Of a stretch of DNA of 64,000 nt, positions 55,237-63,373 are shown in pieces. Source of the DNA: Bradymonas sediminis (lineage in GTDB: Bacteria > Myxococcota_A > Bradymonadia > Bradymonadales > Bradymonadaceae); contig NZ_CP030032.1 of NCBI RefSeq assembly GCF_003258315.1, forward strand, positions 1,650,001 through 1,714,000. The letters are read 5' to 3'. The position numbers and the translations under genes were made by a program. The notes below the pieces were generated by a model. It was not told the origin of the DNA. It did not search any database and saw only the letters and a program-made list of their open reading frames with translations. How positions within the stretch are numbered: the first letter of the stretch is position 1; every line of letters starts with the position of its first letter.

Positions 55237-55272
55237 CGTTTCTTGGCTGGTTCTTTAGGGCGTCGGTTCTTT

Positions 55273-55318
55273 GGGGGGGGGGGGCCGGCGAGCCCTGCGC
55301 GCGGCGCGGCGCGCAGGG
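55273..55318. repeat. G12 homopolymer followed by a GC hairpin
   Basis: Twelve consecutive G at 55273-55284, then CCCTGCGCGC and GCGCGCAGGG at 55293-55318 around a six-base loop. It lies between the convergent alpha/beta hydrolase and lipoprotein genes; the hairpin lies 12 bases past the lipoprotein stop. Confidence 0.85.
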
Positions 55319-55329
55319 GGATGCCGGCG

Positions 55330-56361
55330 CTATTCGGTGGCGGCTTCGGCCGTCGCGTCGCCCGCGCGAGCCATGCAGTCAATCGCGCTCTTCTTGGCGC
55401 TGACCCGCTTTGCCAGGGCCGCGTCAGTGACGCCAGACGGCGAGAGTTCGGCGACGTGCGCGCAGAGGGCGGCGTGCAACTCGACCTTGCGTTTGCCGTA
55501 TATTTCCTGGTCTTCGGCGCGTTTGGTCTGCGTGTCTTCTAACTCCTGTCGGTATTTCTCGGCTTCTTCGGTGCGGCCTTCTTTCTCGGCGACTTCCGCG
55601 GATTTAATCAGCCAGTCATCCCCCGAGCCGTCGGACTCCAGGATCATCTCGACGCGATTCATATATTTTTCGAGGTGCTCGACCACCATATATTGGGCCG
55701 CGACCTGGGTGTCCAGATCGTCATTGGTCTTGGCCCAGGCCACGGTCTCGTCGAATTGCTTCTGCGCCTCGTCGCCGATAGTGGTCGGGTTGGGGGTGTC
55801 GGCTTTGCGGGTCTTGGTGCGCAACTTCAGCAGCGTGTCCAGGCGCGTCAGGCGAATCCATGCGCTCTCGGGGACGTCTTTTTGGGCGCTCTCAAGATGG
55901 GTATTCGCGTAGGTGAGTTGCTCCTGGGTTGGGTCGTTCTCGTTGAGGGCGCGCCGGGCGCGCTCAAGGTCGGGCCAGGCAACCCCTTTGACCGACCAGG
56001 CGTCGGTCTCCATCGAGCGTTGCGCGTTCCAGACCACCGGGCCGGTGGTGGCGGAGGCGGTCAGGTTATTCTCGATCTCGAAATTCGCGATATCTTTGAG
56101 GCAGGCGACCCGCAGGATCTCGTCCTGGCCGCCGTCGAAGCGCTCAACCCCGTAGAATGCTTCCTCTGCGGAGGCATCCCGGCAGGATTGCACCGCCTCA
56201 TTGATCGCGACCGTCGCTTTCTCTTCGTGGTTTGCGCAGCCGGCGCTCGCCGACACCAGCAGCAGGGCGCCCAGGGCGAGGCAGGAGGTCGAGCCCACGC
56301 GGCTCAATTGCTCAAGGATAGTGCGGCGCGGCTTGATGGGGGTGCGATGGAATAGGTTCAC
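55330..56361 (-). CDS. Lipoprotein of unknown function
   Basis: A 343-residue lipoprotein with a long leader and lipobox SASAGC (Cys at about 42). The mature region is helical with Glu/Ala/Lys-rich TPR-like stretches (ANTHLESAQKDVPESAWIRLTRLDTLLKL, EVAEKEGRTEEAEKYRQELEDTQTK). No enzyme motif is visible. It stands alone, convergent with the alpha/beta hydrolase gene. Confidence 0.75.
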   Translation of the reverse strand: MNLFHRTPIKPRRTILEQLSRVGSTSCLALGALLLVSASAGCANHEEKATVAINEAVQSCRDASAEEAFYGVERFDGGQDEILRVACLKDIANFEIENNLTASATTGPVVWNAQRSMETDAWSVKGVAWPDLERARRALNENDPTQEQLTYANTHLESAQKDVPESAWIRLTRLDTLLKLRTKTRKADTPNPTTIGDEAQKQFDETVAWAKTNDDLDTQVAAQYMVVEHLEKYMNRVEMILESDGSGDDWLIKSAEVAEKEGRTEEAEKYRQELEDTQTKRAEDQEIYGKRKVELHAALCAHVAELSPSGVTDAALAKRVSAKKSAIDCMARAGDATAEAATE

Positions 56362-56754
56362 GCGAAATCTCTCTGTAGCGTCGGTTGATTGAACTGGCCG
56401 GGATGAGCGAATGAATCGTCAAGCTTTGCGCATGGTGAGTGCGCGGTTGTCGGCCTCGATAACTTGTATGGCGTATCATAGGGCGGCGATTTTTTGTAGT
56501 ATATCGGCGCGCCTTGGCGGCTTTCGCCGCGGGGGCCTTGGCGCTGCGCGGGGTCGTTTTTTCTGCGCATTCGTTTTATTCTCGAGGTTGTCCCTTGCGG
56601 CAATTGTTTTGACGCATTAAGTGGGGCGCTTGTTGGCGCCGGGTCGAAATTTCGGGTCGCCGCATCGCCGGATTCGGCGCGTGCGTTTGGCCGGGATTTA
56701 TGTCACGATTTGGCTACGTTTTAGCCCTTAATTTTTGCATGCGAAGCGTCCTCT
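56362..56754. other. Intergenic region upstream of tdk
   Basis: Nearly 400 bases between divergent lipoprotein and tdk genes. I see no RNA gene, riboswitch-like fold, repeat or convincing promoter. Small open frames on both strands look non-coding. Confidence 0.45.
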
Positions 56755-57486
56755 ATGATCATTCAACCTCGAAACGCCGGGTGGATTGAGGTCATCTGCG
56801 GACCGATGTTCTCGGGAAAGACCGAAGAACTGATTCGTCGGATGAAGCGATCTCAATTCGCGCGCCAATCTCTCCAGATCTTCAAACCCCAAATCGATGA
56901 CCGCTACGCGACGGACGCCATCGTCAGCCATAGCATGCAGCAGTTGCCGAGTTTTCCGGTCGCCAGCGTCGCGCAGATGCGCGACGAGTTGGATCCCTAT
57001 GTCGAAGTGATCGGGATCGATGAGGTGCAATTCTTCGATGAGGACGTCATCGAGTTCTGCAACGAGATGGCGGATATGCAGCGGCGAGTGGTGGTCGCCG
57101 GGCTCGACCAGGACTACCTGGGCAACCCCTTTGGCCCGATCCCCAGGTTGCTCGCCGTCGCCGAGTACGTGACTAAGTTGCACGCAATCTGCGTCAAATG
57201 CGGGGACCCGGCGCACCGAAGCTTCCGGCTCGAAGGCGACCCGCAGCAGGTCTTGGTGGGCTCCGACGAGCGCTATGAGGCGCGCTGCCGAAGTTGTTTT
57301 GCCCTTGGTTTTAACGCGCCGGCTCATCCCCGTCAGGGCGAATCGGCGCGCCGGGCCGACGCGCCCGATCAGGTCGTAGACACCGAATCAAATAGCGCGG
57401 CGCGAGAATCGGCGGCCGTTCAGCCGCTTCGCGCCGCGTCCGATGCAGACTCATCCCATTTCCTTGCGCAGCCAAAGGAGCCTTGA
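56755..57486 (+). CDS. tdk: Thymidine kinase with C-terminal extension
   Basis: A 243-residue type-II thymidine kinase: phosphate loop GPMFSGKTEELIRR, DEVQFF, and the zinc-binding CVKCGDPAHRS...CRSC. It phosphorylates thymidine to dTMP for salvage. Normal bacterial TdK is about 190-205 residues; here about 45 extra residues, Ala/Ser/Glu-rich, follow the zinc lobe. It overlaps the start region of upp and shares its transcript. Confidence 0.95.
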   Translation: MIIQPRNAGWIEVICGPMFSGKTEELIRRMKRSQFARQSLQIFKPQIDDRYATDAIVSHSMQQLPSFPVASVAQMRDELDPYVEVIGIDEVQFFDEDVIEFCNEMADMQRRVVVAGLDQDYLGNPFGPIPRLLAVAEYVTKLHAICVKCGDPAHRSFRLEGDPQQVLVGSDERYEARCRSCFALGFNAPAHPRQGESARRADAPDQVVDTESNSAARESAAVQPLRAASDADSSHFLAQPKEP

Positions 57487-57488
57487 GC

Positions 57489-58301
57489 GTGGACAGTCAA
57501 TATTCTGAACTCGATTATAAACTCAGTCAGATCAAGCATCACTATGGGGATAATACCCATATCCTAAACGACCCCTTCTGCCTCACCCAACTCGCTAAAT
57601 TATGCTCGCCGGCCGTCGGTCAGCCGCAGTTTAATCGCCTCGTCGAAGTGCTCTACCAGCAGCTGGTCGTGGCGGTGATGAACGTGGAGTTTCCCCGGCA
57701 TCAGGCTACGGTCCACAGCCGCATGAAGGCGAAGTCTCATCGCGGCGTGTTTCGCGGTGAGCTGATCGACCACGAGACCGAGGTGGTGACGGTGGATATC
57801 GCGCGGGCCGGCACCTTGCCCTCGCAGGTCTGCTATACGCAATTGAACGAGTTGATGAATCCGGAGCGCGTGCGCCAGGACCACCTGACCATGAGTCGGG
57901 TGACCAACCCCGCCGACGAAGTTGTCGGGGCGACGGTCTCCGGCGAGAAGGTGGGCGGTCCGGTGGACTCGCGTATCGTGCTCTTTCCGGACCCCATGGG
58001 CGCCACCGGGTCGTCGCTGTCCACCGCGATCTCCTATTATAAGGATATCTTCGGCGGAAAGCCCTTGCGCATGATTACGCTGAACCTGGTCTTTACCCCC
58101 GAGTTCATCAACCGTATCAAGACCGACCACCCCGACGTGATTATGTACGCGCTGCGGCTTGACCGCGGCATGAGCTCCAAGGAGGTGCTCGCCACCGAAC
58201 CCGGGACGCATTGGGAAGAGGAGAGCGGGCTCAGCGAAGAGGGCTATATCGTCCCCGGTGGCGGCGGGTTCGGTGAGTTGATGAATAACGCCTGGATCTA
58301 A
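57489..58301 (+). CDS. upp: Uracil phosphoribosyltransferase family protein
   Basis: A 270-residue type-I phosphoribosyltransferase of the UPRT branch. The PRPP loop reads LFPDPMGATGSSLSTAI, comparable with DPMLATGGS of UPRT, and the C-terminal YIVPGGGGFGE resembles the uracil-binding YIVPGLGDAGDR. It is longer than the usual 208 residues, and the C-terminal GDAGDR Asp position appears changed, so substrate preference is uncertain. GTG 57489 is chosen because AAGGAG at 57474-57479 is nine bases upstream; a TTG at 57483 is too close to it. Confidence 0.82.
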   Translation: MDSQYSELDYKLSQIKHHYGDNTHILNDPFCLTQLAKLCSPAVGQPQFNRLVEVLYQQLVVAVMNVEFPRHQATVHSRMKAKSHRGVFRGELIDHETEVVTVDIARAGTLPSQVCYTQLNELMNPERVRQDHLTMSRVTNPADEVVGATVSGEKVGGPVDSRIVLFPDPMGATGSSLSTAISYYKDIFGGKPLRMITLNLVFTPEFINRIKTDHPDVIMYALRLDRGMSSKEVLATEPGTHWEEESGLSEEGYIVPGGGGFGELMNNAWI

Positions 58302-58420
58302 TTTTTGCGCAGCCCCCGGATTCGGCAGACGCGTGGGACGCGGCTTGAACGGCCGCCCCCTGAAAGCGCATTCGCCCTCCGGGTTTACCTAGTATCTTTT
58401 ATACCCCAAAGAGGTTTGTC

Positions 58421-58999
58421 GTGGAGAATTTGCTCGACCATATTGAAGTCTTGATCAGCGCGGAAGAAATCGAGAAGCGCAACCGCGAGCTCGGTGCTCA
58501 GATCACCAAGGATTTTGCGGGGGAGTCGATCCACGTGATCGGTGTGCTCAAGGGGTGCTATATCTTCTTGGCCGACCTTGTTCGCCATATCGACCTGGAC
58601 GTCTCCACCGACTTTTTGAGCGTCTCCAGCTACGGCGCAAGCACCAAGTCCAGCGGCGTCGTGCGCATGATTCGCGACCTCTCCGAGCCGATCGAAGGGC
58701 GAAACGTCGTGCTCATCGAGGATATCGTCGACACCGGGCTGACGATGAAATATCTGCTCGATAATATCAAAACGCGCCACCCCAAATCGGTGTCGGTGTG
58801 CACGCTGCTGCACAAGCCGGGTGGCCAGCAGGGCGTGGACGTTCCGCTCGATTACGTCGGCTTCACCATTCCCGATAAATTCGTGATCGGCTACGGCCTC
58901 GACTATATCGAGTTCTACCGCAACCTCCCGTATATCGGTTATGTCCCCGAGATCGACGAGCGCTCGCAGGACGAGGATTCGGCCGACGAGTCCAAATAA
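58421..58999 (+). CDS. hpt: Hypoxanthine phosphoribosyltransferase
   Basis: A 192-residue purine PRTase. VIGVLKGCYIFLADL, SSYGAST and the PRPP loop VVLIEDIVDTGLTM are the HPRT signature, and the C-terminal FVIGYGLDYIEFYRNLPYIG binds the base. It makes IMP (and perhaps GMP) from hypoxanthine/guanine and PRPP. The start is GTG with AAAGAGG at 58407-58413. It is the third gene of the tdk-upp-hpt salvage cluster, about 120 bases after upp. Confidence 0.96.
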   Translation: MENLLDHIEVLISAEEIEKRNRELGAQITKDFAGESIHVIGVLKGCYIFLADLVRHIDLDVSTDFLSVSSYGASTKSSGVVRMIRDLSEPIEGRNVVLIEDIVDTGLTMKYLLDNIKTRHPKSVSVCTLLHKPGGQQGVDVPLDYVGFTIPDKFVIGYGLDYIEFYRNLPYIGYVPEIDERSQDEDSADESK

Positions 59000-59162
59000 T
59001 GATGGGCTTGCCGGGCGTCCCGGTCAGCGCTGCTTTCGAGGTGGCTTGACCTGGGCGCCCGCAGGCCGAACAATGCCCCAATACATGAGTTGGTAGTTGT
59101 TGTATCTGATTTACCCATTGATTTAGGGCCTCGCGAGTCGGGGTTCGTCCAGGGAGAAGAGT

Positions 59163-60929
59163 ATGCATCATCTTTTTAATAGTCGTGGCGCGGCGGCCTC
59201 GCGCGTTCGTGGAATTTCATTGCTCCTCGCGCTGAGCCTGGGCGCCGCGACGCTGGTCGGCTGCGAGAAGCCTGATTGGACAAACCCCGATTATGTCAGC
59301 ACTCGCCTGGTCGAGGGCGACTCGGCCGAGCGTGCGATGGCCCTGGGTAAGATCAGCGCGTTGGAAGACGCCGACCAGAAGAAGTTGGTGCCGGCGCTCA
59401 CCAAGGTCTACCTGGAAGGGGACGCAAATCAGAAAGACGTGATGAAGCGTCTGGTTCAACTGCGCTCCGCTGAGGCCAAAGAGGCCTATATGAAGGAGGT
59501 GCGCGAGAATTCAACGGACTACGCCGGAGCCGCGGCCGAAGCCCTCGGCGAGGCCGGGGTCACCGAGGCGTTGCCGGACCTGATCAAGCTGTATAATTCC
59601 ACCGACGATATGGACACCAAGCAGGGCTTGATGCGCGCCTTCAGCCATATGCCGGACCCCCAATTGGTCGGGTTGTTGACCGAGACGATGGCGTTGAGCG
59701 TGGATAATTATCCCATCGCGCTGCACTCCTATAGCTGCGAGATTCTGGGCGATATCGGGGCGAAGACGCCCGAGGCGATTGACGCCGCCGCCAAAAGCGC
59801 GCTGGTCCGCGGGATGTTCCTGGGCAACTTGTCCGGGCAGAACGTCGCCAGCGAATGCGGCATCGCTATCCAGCAGGTCGGCGAGCCGATGGTGCCGCTC
59901 CTTATCAAGACCTTCAGCGGCGAAAACGACGACGTGAAGAGTCTTCTGGCCAAATATAATAAGGCGCCCGACTACTCCTTCCCCGAGAACCTGGTGAAGG
60001 GAAAAATGGCGGTGCGTCTGGGCTCGCTGAAATCCCAAGCCGCGCTCAAGCCGCTGGTGGACGACTTTAATTCAGTGAAAGAGGCCCCCAAGCAGCTCTC
60101 GGGAACGCACGCGGTTCAGTGGCGTGTCAACGAGGCGCGTGGGCTCTCCGAGACCATCAACGCCCTGGGTCAGATCGGCGACGCCAGCGTCGTAGAATCG
60201 CTCGCCGGCGTGGTGAAGAACGAGAAGATCACCGAGGAGTGGGACGAGATCACCGACTGGCAGGTCGAACTTCAGCTTCGCCAGGATGCGTCCTTTGCGC
60301 TGGTTCATCTCGGCGACCGCAGCGCCACGGGTGCCTTGCTCGAGATGGCCGAGAAGGGCCTGATCGTCGACATGGAGAAGTTGGCCGACCGCGCCGCGCG
60401 CTCAAAGCAGCCGATGCCCATGCTGCAGCGCTACCAATTCAACTGGATGATGGCCGAGTCCTACGCGTTTTTGGCGGGCGCTGACGGCGCCGCCGGACTC
60501 CAGGCGGTGATCGCGAAGACCAAGGAAAAAGAGATCGCCGAGAAGATGTCCTCCTATATCCCCGTGATTGAGAAGGGCGCCGAGTGCCTGAATAAAGGCG
60601 ATGACGCCGCCAAAGCCGGCTGCTTCGACGAGATGCTCGGCGACAAAGACGTCCTGGTGCGCAAAAAGGCGGCCTTCGAGCTGAGCCGCCTGCCCGCCGC
60701 CGCTGCCGCGCCCGTGGTGGCCAAGCACCTGGCCGACGACTACCTCGAAAGTCGTGAGGTCCTGACCTTTGCCGCCTACCGCGCGCCGAGCAAGGAAGCA
60801 ATCGCGGCGATCGATAAGATCCTCAAAGACGAGGCGTCCAACGGCGCCGAGTATAAATTGGACCACCACCGTCTCCGGTTGCTTCGTGCCTGGCTCGAAA
60901 ATAACACCGGAGCGGTTGCCCAGAAGTAG
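59163..60929 (+). CDS. Lipoprotein with HEAT-type repeats
   Basis: A 588-residue lipoprotein (lipobox TLVGC, Cys about 37). The mature protein is made of HEAT/PBS-like helical pairs (AAEALGEAGVTEALPDLIKLY, LAKYNKAPDYSFPENL, KKAAFELSRLPAAAAAPVV), repeating through the whole length. Such proteins serve as scaffold or protein-binding modules at the inner face of the outer membrane. It is transcribed alone and closed by a strong terminator at 60958-60993. Confidence 0.85.
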   Translation: MHHLFNSRGAAASRVRGISLLLALSLGAATLVGCEKPDWTNPDYVSTRLVEGDSAERAMALGKISALEDADQKKLVPALTKVYLEGDANQKDVMKRLVQLRSAEAKEAYMKEVRENSTDYAGAAAEALGEAGVTEALPDLIKLYNSTDDMDTKQGLMRAFSHMPDPQLVGLLTETMALSVDNYPIALHSYSCEILGDIGAKTPEAIDAAAKSALVRGMFLGNLSGQNVASECGIAIQQVGEPMVPLLIKTFSGENDDVKSLLAKYNKAPDYSFPENLVKGKMAVRLGSLKSQAALKPLVDDFNSVKEAPKQLSGTHAVQWRVNEARGLSETINALGQIGDASVVESLAGVVKNEKITEEWDEITDWQVELQLRQDASFALVHLGDRSATGALLEMAEKGLIVDMEKLADRAARSKQPMPMLQRYQFNWMMAESYAFLAGADGAAGLQAVIAKTKEKEIAEKMSSYIPVIEKGAECLNKGDDAAKAGCFDEMLGDKDVLVRKKAAFELSRLPAAAAAPVVAKHLADDYLESREVLTFAAYRAPSKEAIAAIDKILKDEASNGAEYKLDHHRLRLLRAWLENNTGAVAQK

Positions 60930-60957
60930 TAGAGACGGGCAATTTATGGCATAGTCG

Positions 60958-60993
60958 AGCGGCTGGCGCAGATGGTGCGCCAGCCGCTTTTTT
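60958..60993 (+). terminator. Terminator after the HEAT lipoprotein
   Basis: AGCGGCTGGCGCA and TGCGCCAGCCGCT (13-base perfect arms, loop GATGG) are followed by TTTTTT. Confidence 0.92.
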
Positions 60994-61051
60994 AATGTCG
61001 ACACGTGTTGGGCTCCAGATTCGCGGGGCTCGTACGACTGAGTTAATCTTG

Positions 61052-62677
61052 ATGAATCGCATTCAAGCGCCAAAAATCGAAGTTCAGGCGTCTAATCCGA
61101 CGCTGCGTAATCTGATGCGCGACGCGATAAAAGAAGCCGGCTTGGAGTTGCAGCCCACCGCGGCGAGCCCGGTCATCGGCGGGGCGGGCGCGGCGCTCGC
61201 CGACTTGCTGCTCTTTGACGCCGAGGGGCCCGATGACGCGCTTGAGTCGCGCCTGCAGGATTACCTTGATGCGGGCGGGGCTGTGTTGTTTTGTGGGCTT
61301 CGGAACTCGCGGGATCGCTATCCCGACGCGCAATGGCTGGAGCGACCGTTCTCTCCGGCGATTCTGCAGGGGAAGCTGCTCGAGATGCTGGAGTTGGACC
61401 AACTTCCGCGCGACACCACCGAGGCGTCAGACGCGACGCTGCCGGAAGATTCCTCCTCGGATACCAAGCGCCTCACGATAAATGAGACGATCGTGCTCGA
61501 GGAGGCGCTCGGCCTGGAGAAGGGGAAGATCAGCGACGAGCTCAGCCTTGATGAGCCGGCGGCTGAGCCCGCCGATGCGGTGCTCAGCCGGGGCGTGGTG
61601 GCCGGCGGCGAGATGATGGGGGCGGTGCGTCGCCGCCCGATCGACCCCGCCGACCTGCAAGCCGACGCCTCGCTGGTGGCGGCGCTCAAGTCGGACGCGG
61701 CTGCGTCCGGGCTTCGCTCGATGGGGGCGAACGCGACGCTGCCGGACGTCCCGGCGGTGAAGCGGGCGAGCGTTCAAGAGCGCGCGCCGGCGCGCCCAAC
61801 GCCGCCGCCGCGCCCGGGATCCGATGTAGGCTCAGGGCCGGCGCGGCGCGTGGGCTCGGCGCCTGAGCGCGGCGCCTATACCCAGGTGTCGGGCGTCAGC
61901 GTCGCCCCGCAGTTCGAGCCGAAGCTTCGCGGTGCCGCCGCGCTGCTGGCCGGCGCCTGGGCCCAGATTGGCTGCTCGGCGCGCGAAGACGACCGGCGCG
62001 AACATATCGAAAAGGTGATGCGCGCGACCTTCGCCCGTGGGCTGCAGGCCGGCGAGGCCCAGGTGCTTCGCATCCCCGCCGCCCCCAGCTTTAGCGGGAG
62101 CCTGGCGGTCTTAAGCCTGGTGGACCTGCTCGCGACCATCCGCGACCGCACCTTGCGTGGGCGCCTGGAATTGGCCATCGGCGCCGAGTATTTCGTCCTC
62201 TACGTCGACGCGCAGGCCCTCGATGAGGTGGAGAATCTCACCGGCAATGACGAGCAGCTATTGCTCGATATACTCGCGAAGATGGGGTGTTTGGTGCGCG
62301 CCGATTATGACGCGTTAAGCCAATCGCTGAGCGACCCGCTCGCCCCTCCGCTGCGCATGCAGTTGAGGGAGCGCCGCGTGGTCTCCACCACCCAGGCGAC
62401 CCCCCAGACGCCCACCGACGAGACACGCCCGTTGGTCGACGAGGACGACCTGCGCGAGGCCCGGCGCCTGCGCACGCTGCACCTATTTCGCAAGATTCGC
62501 CACGCCGAGCGCACAGCGGCCCAGCCGGGCTCCTTCGCGTTTATGGAGATCCTGGCGTCAGGCAACCACGCCTGGCCGTTCGCCGCGCTCGGGCTTAATG
62601 TCGACGAGTTGCTCAAATCGGCTCGGCGCGAAGATTCAACCGTGGGCGGCGGGCCGAGTGAATCCGGTCTTTATTGA
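61052..62677 (+). CDS. DUF4388-like regulatory protein
   Basis: A 541-residue soluble protein. The N-terminal 100 residues look like a receiver-like alpha/beta domain (ALADLLLFDAEGPDD, GAVLFCGLRNSRD) but lack a clear phosphoacceptor pocket. A low-complexity Ser/Asp/Pro linker follows. The C-terminal part contains SGSLAVLSLVDLLATIRDRTLRGRLEL, the DUF4388/PATAN-type signature of myxobacterial signalling proteins. ATG 61052 is preferred because the alternative at 60995 lies in the preceding terminator's T-run. Confidence 0.75.
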   Translation: MNRIQAPKIEVQASNPTLRNLMRDAIKEAGLELQPTAASPVIGGAGAALADLLLFDAEGPDDALESRLQDYLDAGGAVLFCGLRNSRDRYPDAQWLERPFSPAILQGKLLEMLELDQLPRDTTEASDATLPEDSSSDTKRLTINETIVLEEALGLEKGKISDELSLDEPAAEPADAVLSRGVVAGGEMMGAVRRRPIDPADLQADASLVAALKSDAAASGLRSMGANATLPDVPAVKRASVQERAPARPTPPPRPGSDVGSGPARRVGSAPERGAYTQVSGVSVAPQFEPKLRGAAALLAGAWAQIGCSAREDDRREHIEKVMRATFARGLQAGEAQVLRIPAAPSFSGSLAVLSLVDLLATIRDRTLRGRLELAIGAEYFVLYVDAQALDEVENLTGNDEQLLLDILAKMGCLVRADYDALSQSLSDPLAPPLRMQLRERRVVSTTQATPQTPTDETRPLVDEDDLREARRLRTLHLFRKIRHAERTAAQPGSFAFMEILASGNHAWPFAALGLNVDELLKSARREDSTVGGGPSESGLY

Positions 62678-62758
62678 TGCTTTTTCGGGGCGCACCGACC
62701 GTATTTTGCGCATTGTCTGATCTTGACCGTTAGGTCTTCAAAAGGGTAATTAAATATC

Positions 62759-63373
62759 GTGTCACAACGCATCTCTCAATCATTCAAATCCCTCGTCTTC
62801 GCCGGGCTGATCCTCGGGTTAGGAAGCGTCGCGCTTGGGTGTAAAGATAAAGAAGCCTGGCAAGAGCCGGCCCCCGAAGAGGTCTTTCGTTCATTCTTGA
62901 TGGACTGGTTTCGCGGGGAGCGTGACAATGCCTTTGAGGCGATCGTTGAGTCCGACCGCGCCGCGTTGCTTGCGCCGCTTGAGGAGCTCAAGAAGACCCA
63001 CGGCGAGGGTGTGCTGCCCGAGGACTATCAGACGTTGGTAGTCGGGCGGGTCAATAACCCCTATGACTTTAAGTCGATTGCCCCCAAGGAGCCGCTGACG
63101 GGTGCGCCCGCGGTCGGACAGAAGCTTGAGTTGACGCTTAATTTTCATGACGGCCATACCGGCAGCGCGACGATGGTGTGGAGCGGCGAGCGCTGGTTGG
63201 TTGATTTGCCCCTAGAGGCCGGCGCGGCGCCTGCGCCCCCTGTGCCTGAAGAGCAGAGCGATTCCAAAGACGAGCCGCCGCAAGTAGAGTCGCCGATAGA
63301 CTCGGCCCCGGATGCGGGCCCGAGCGAACTTCCAAATAACATTCTTCCGTCTGCCCCATCGAATACCCCATGA
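62759..63373 (+). CDS. Lipoprotein of unknown function
   Basis: A 204-residue lipoprotein with lipobox SVALGC (Cys about 28), a small alpha+beta domain and a Pro/Ser/Glu-rich tail. HDGHTGSATMVWSGERWLVDLP recalls a DUF4878-like/SnoaL-like strand pair in lipoproteins. GTG 62759 has AAAAGGG upstream. Its stop overlaps the next ATG (ATGA), so it is translated together with the following pseudokinase. Confidence 0.75.
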   Translation: MSQRISQSFKSLVFAGLILGLGSVALGCKDKEAWQEPAPEEVFRSFLMDWFRGERDNAFEAIVESDRAALLAPLEELKKTHGEGVLPEDYQTLVVGRVNNPYDFKSIAPKEPLTGAPAVGQKLELTLNFHDGHTGSATMVWSGERWLVDLPLEAGAAPAPPVPEEQSDSKDEPPQVESPIDSAPDAGPSELPNNILPSAPSNTP

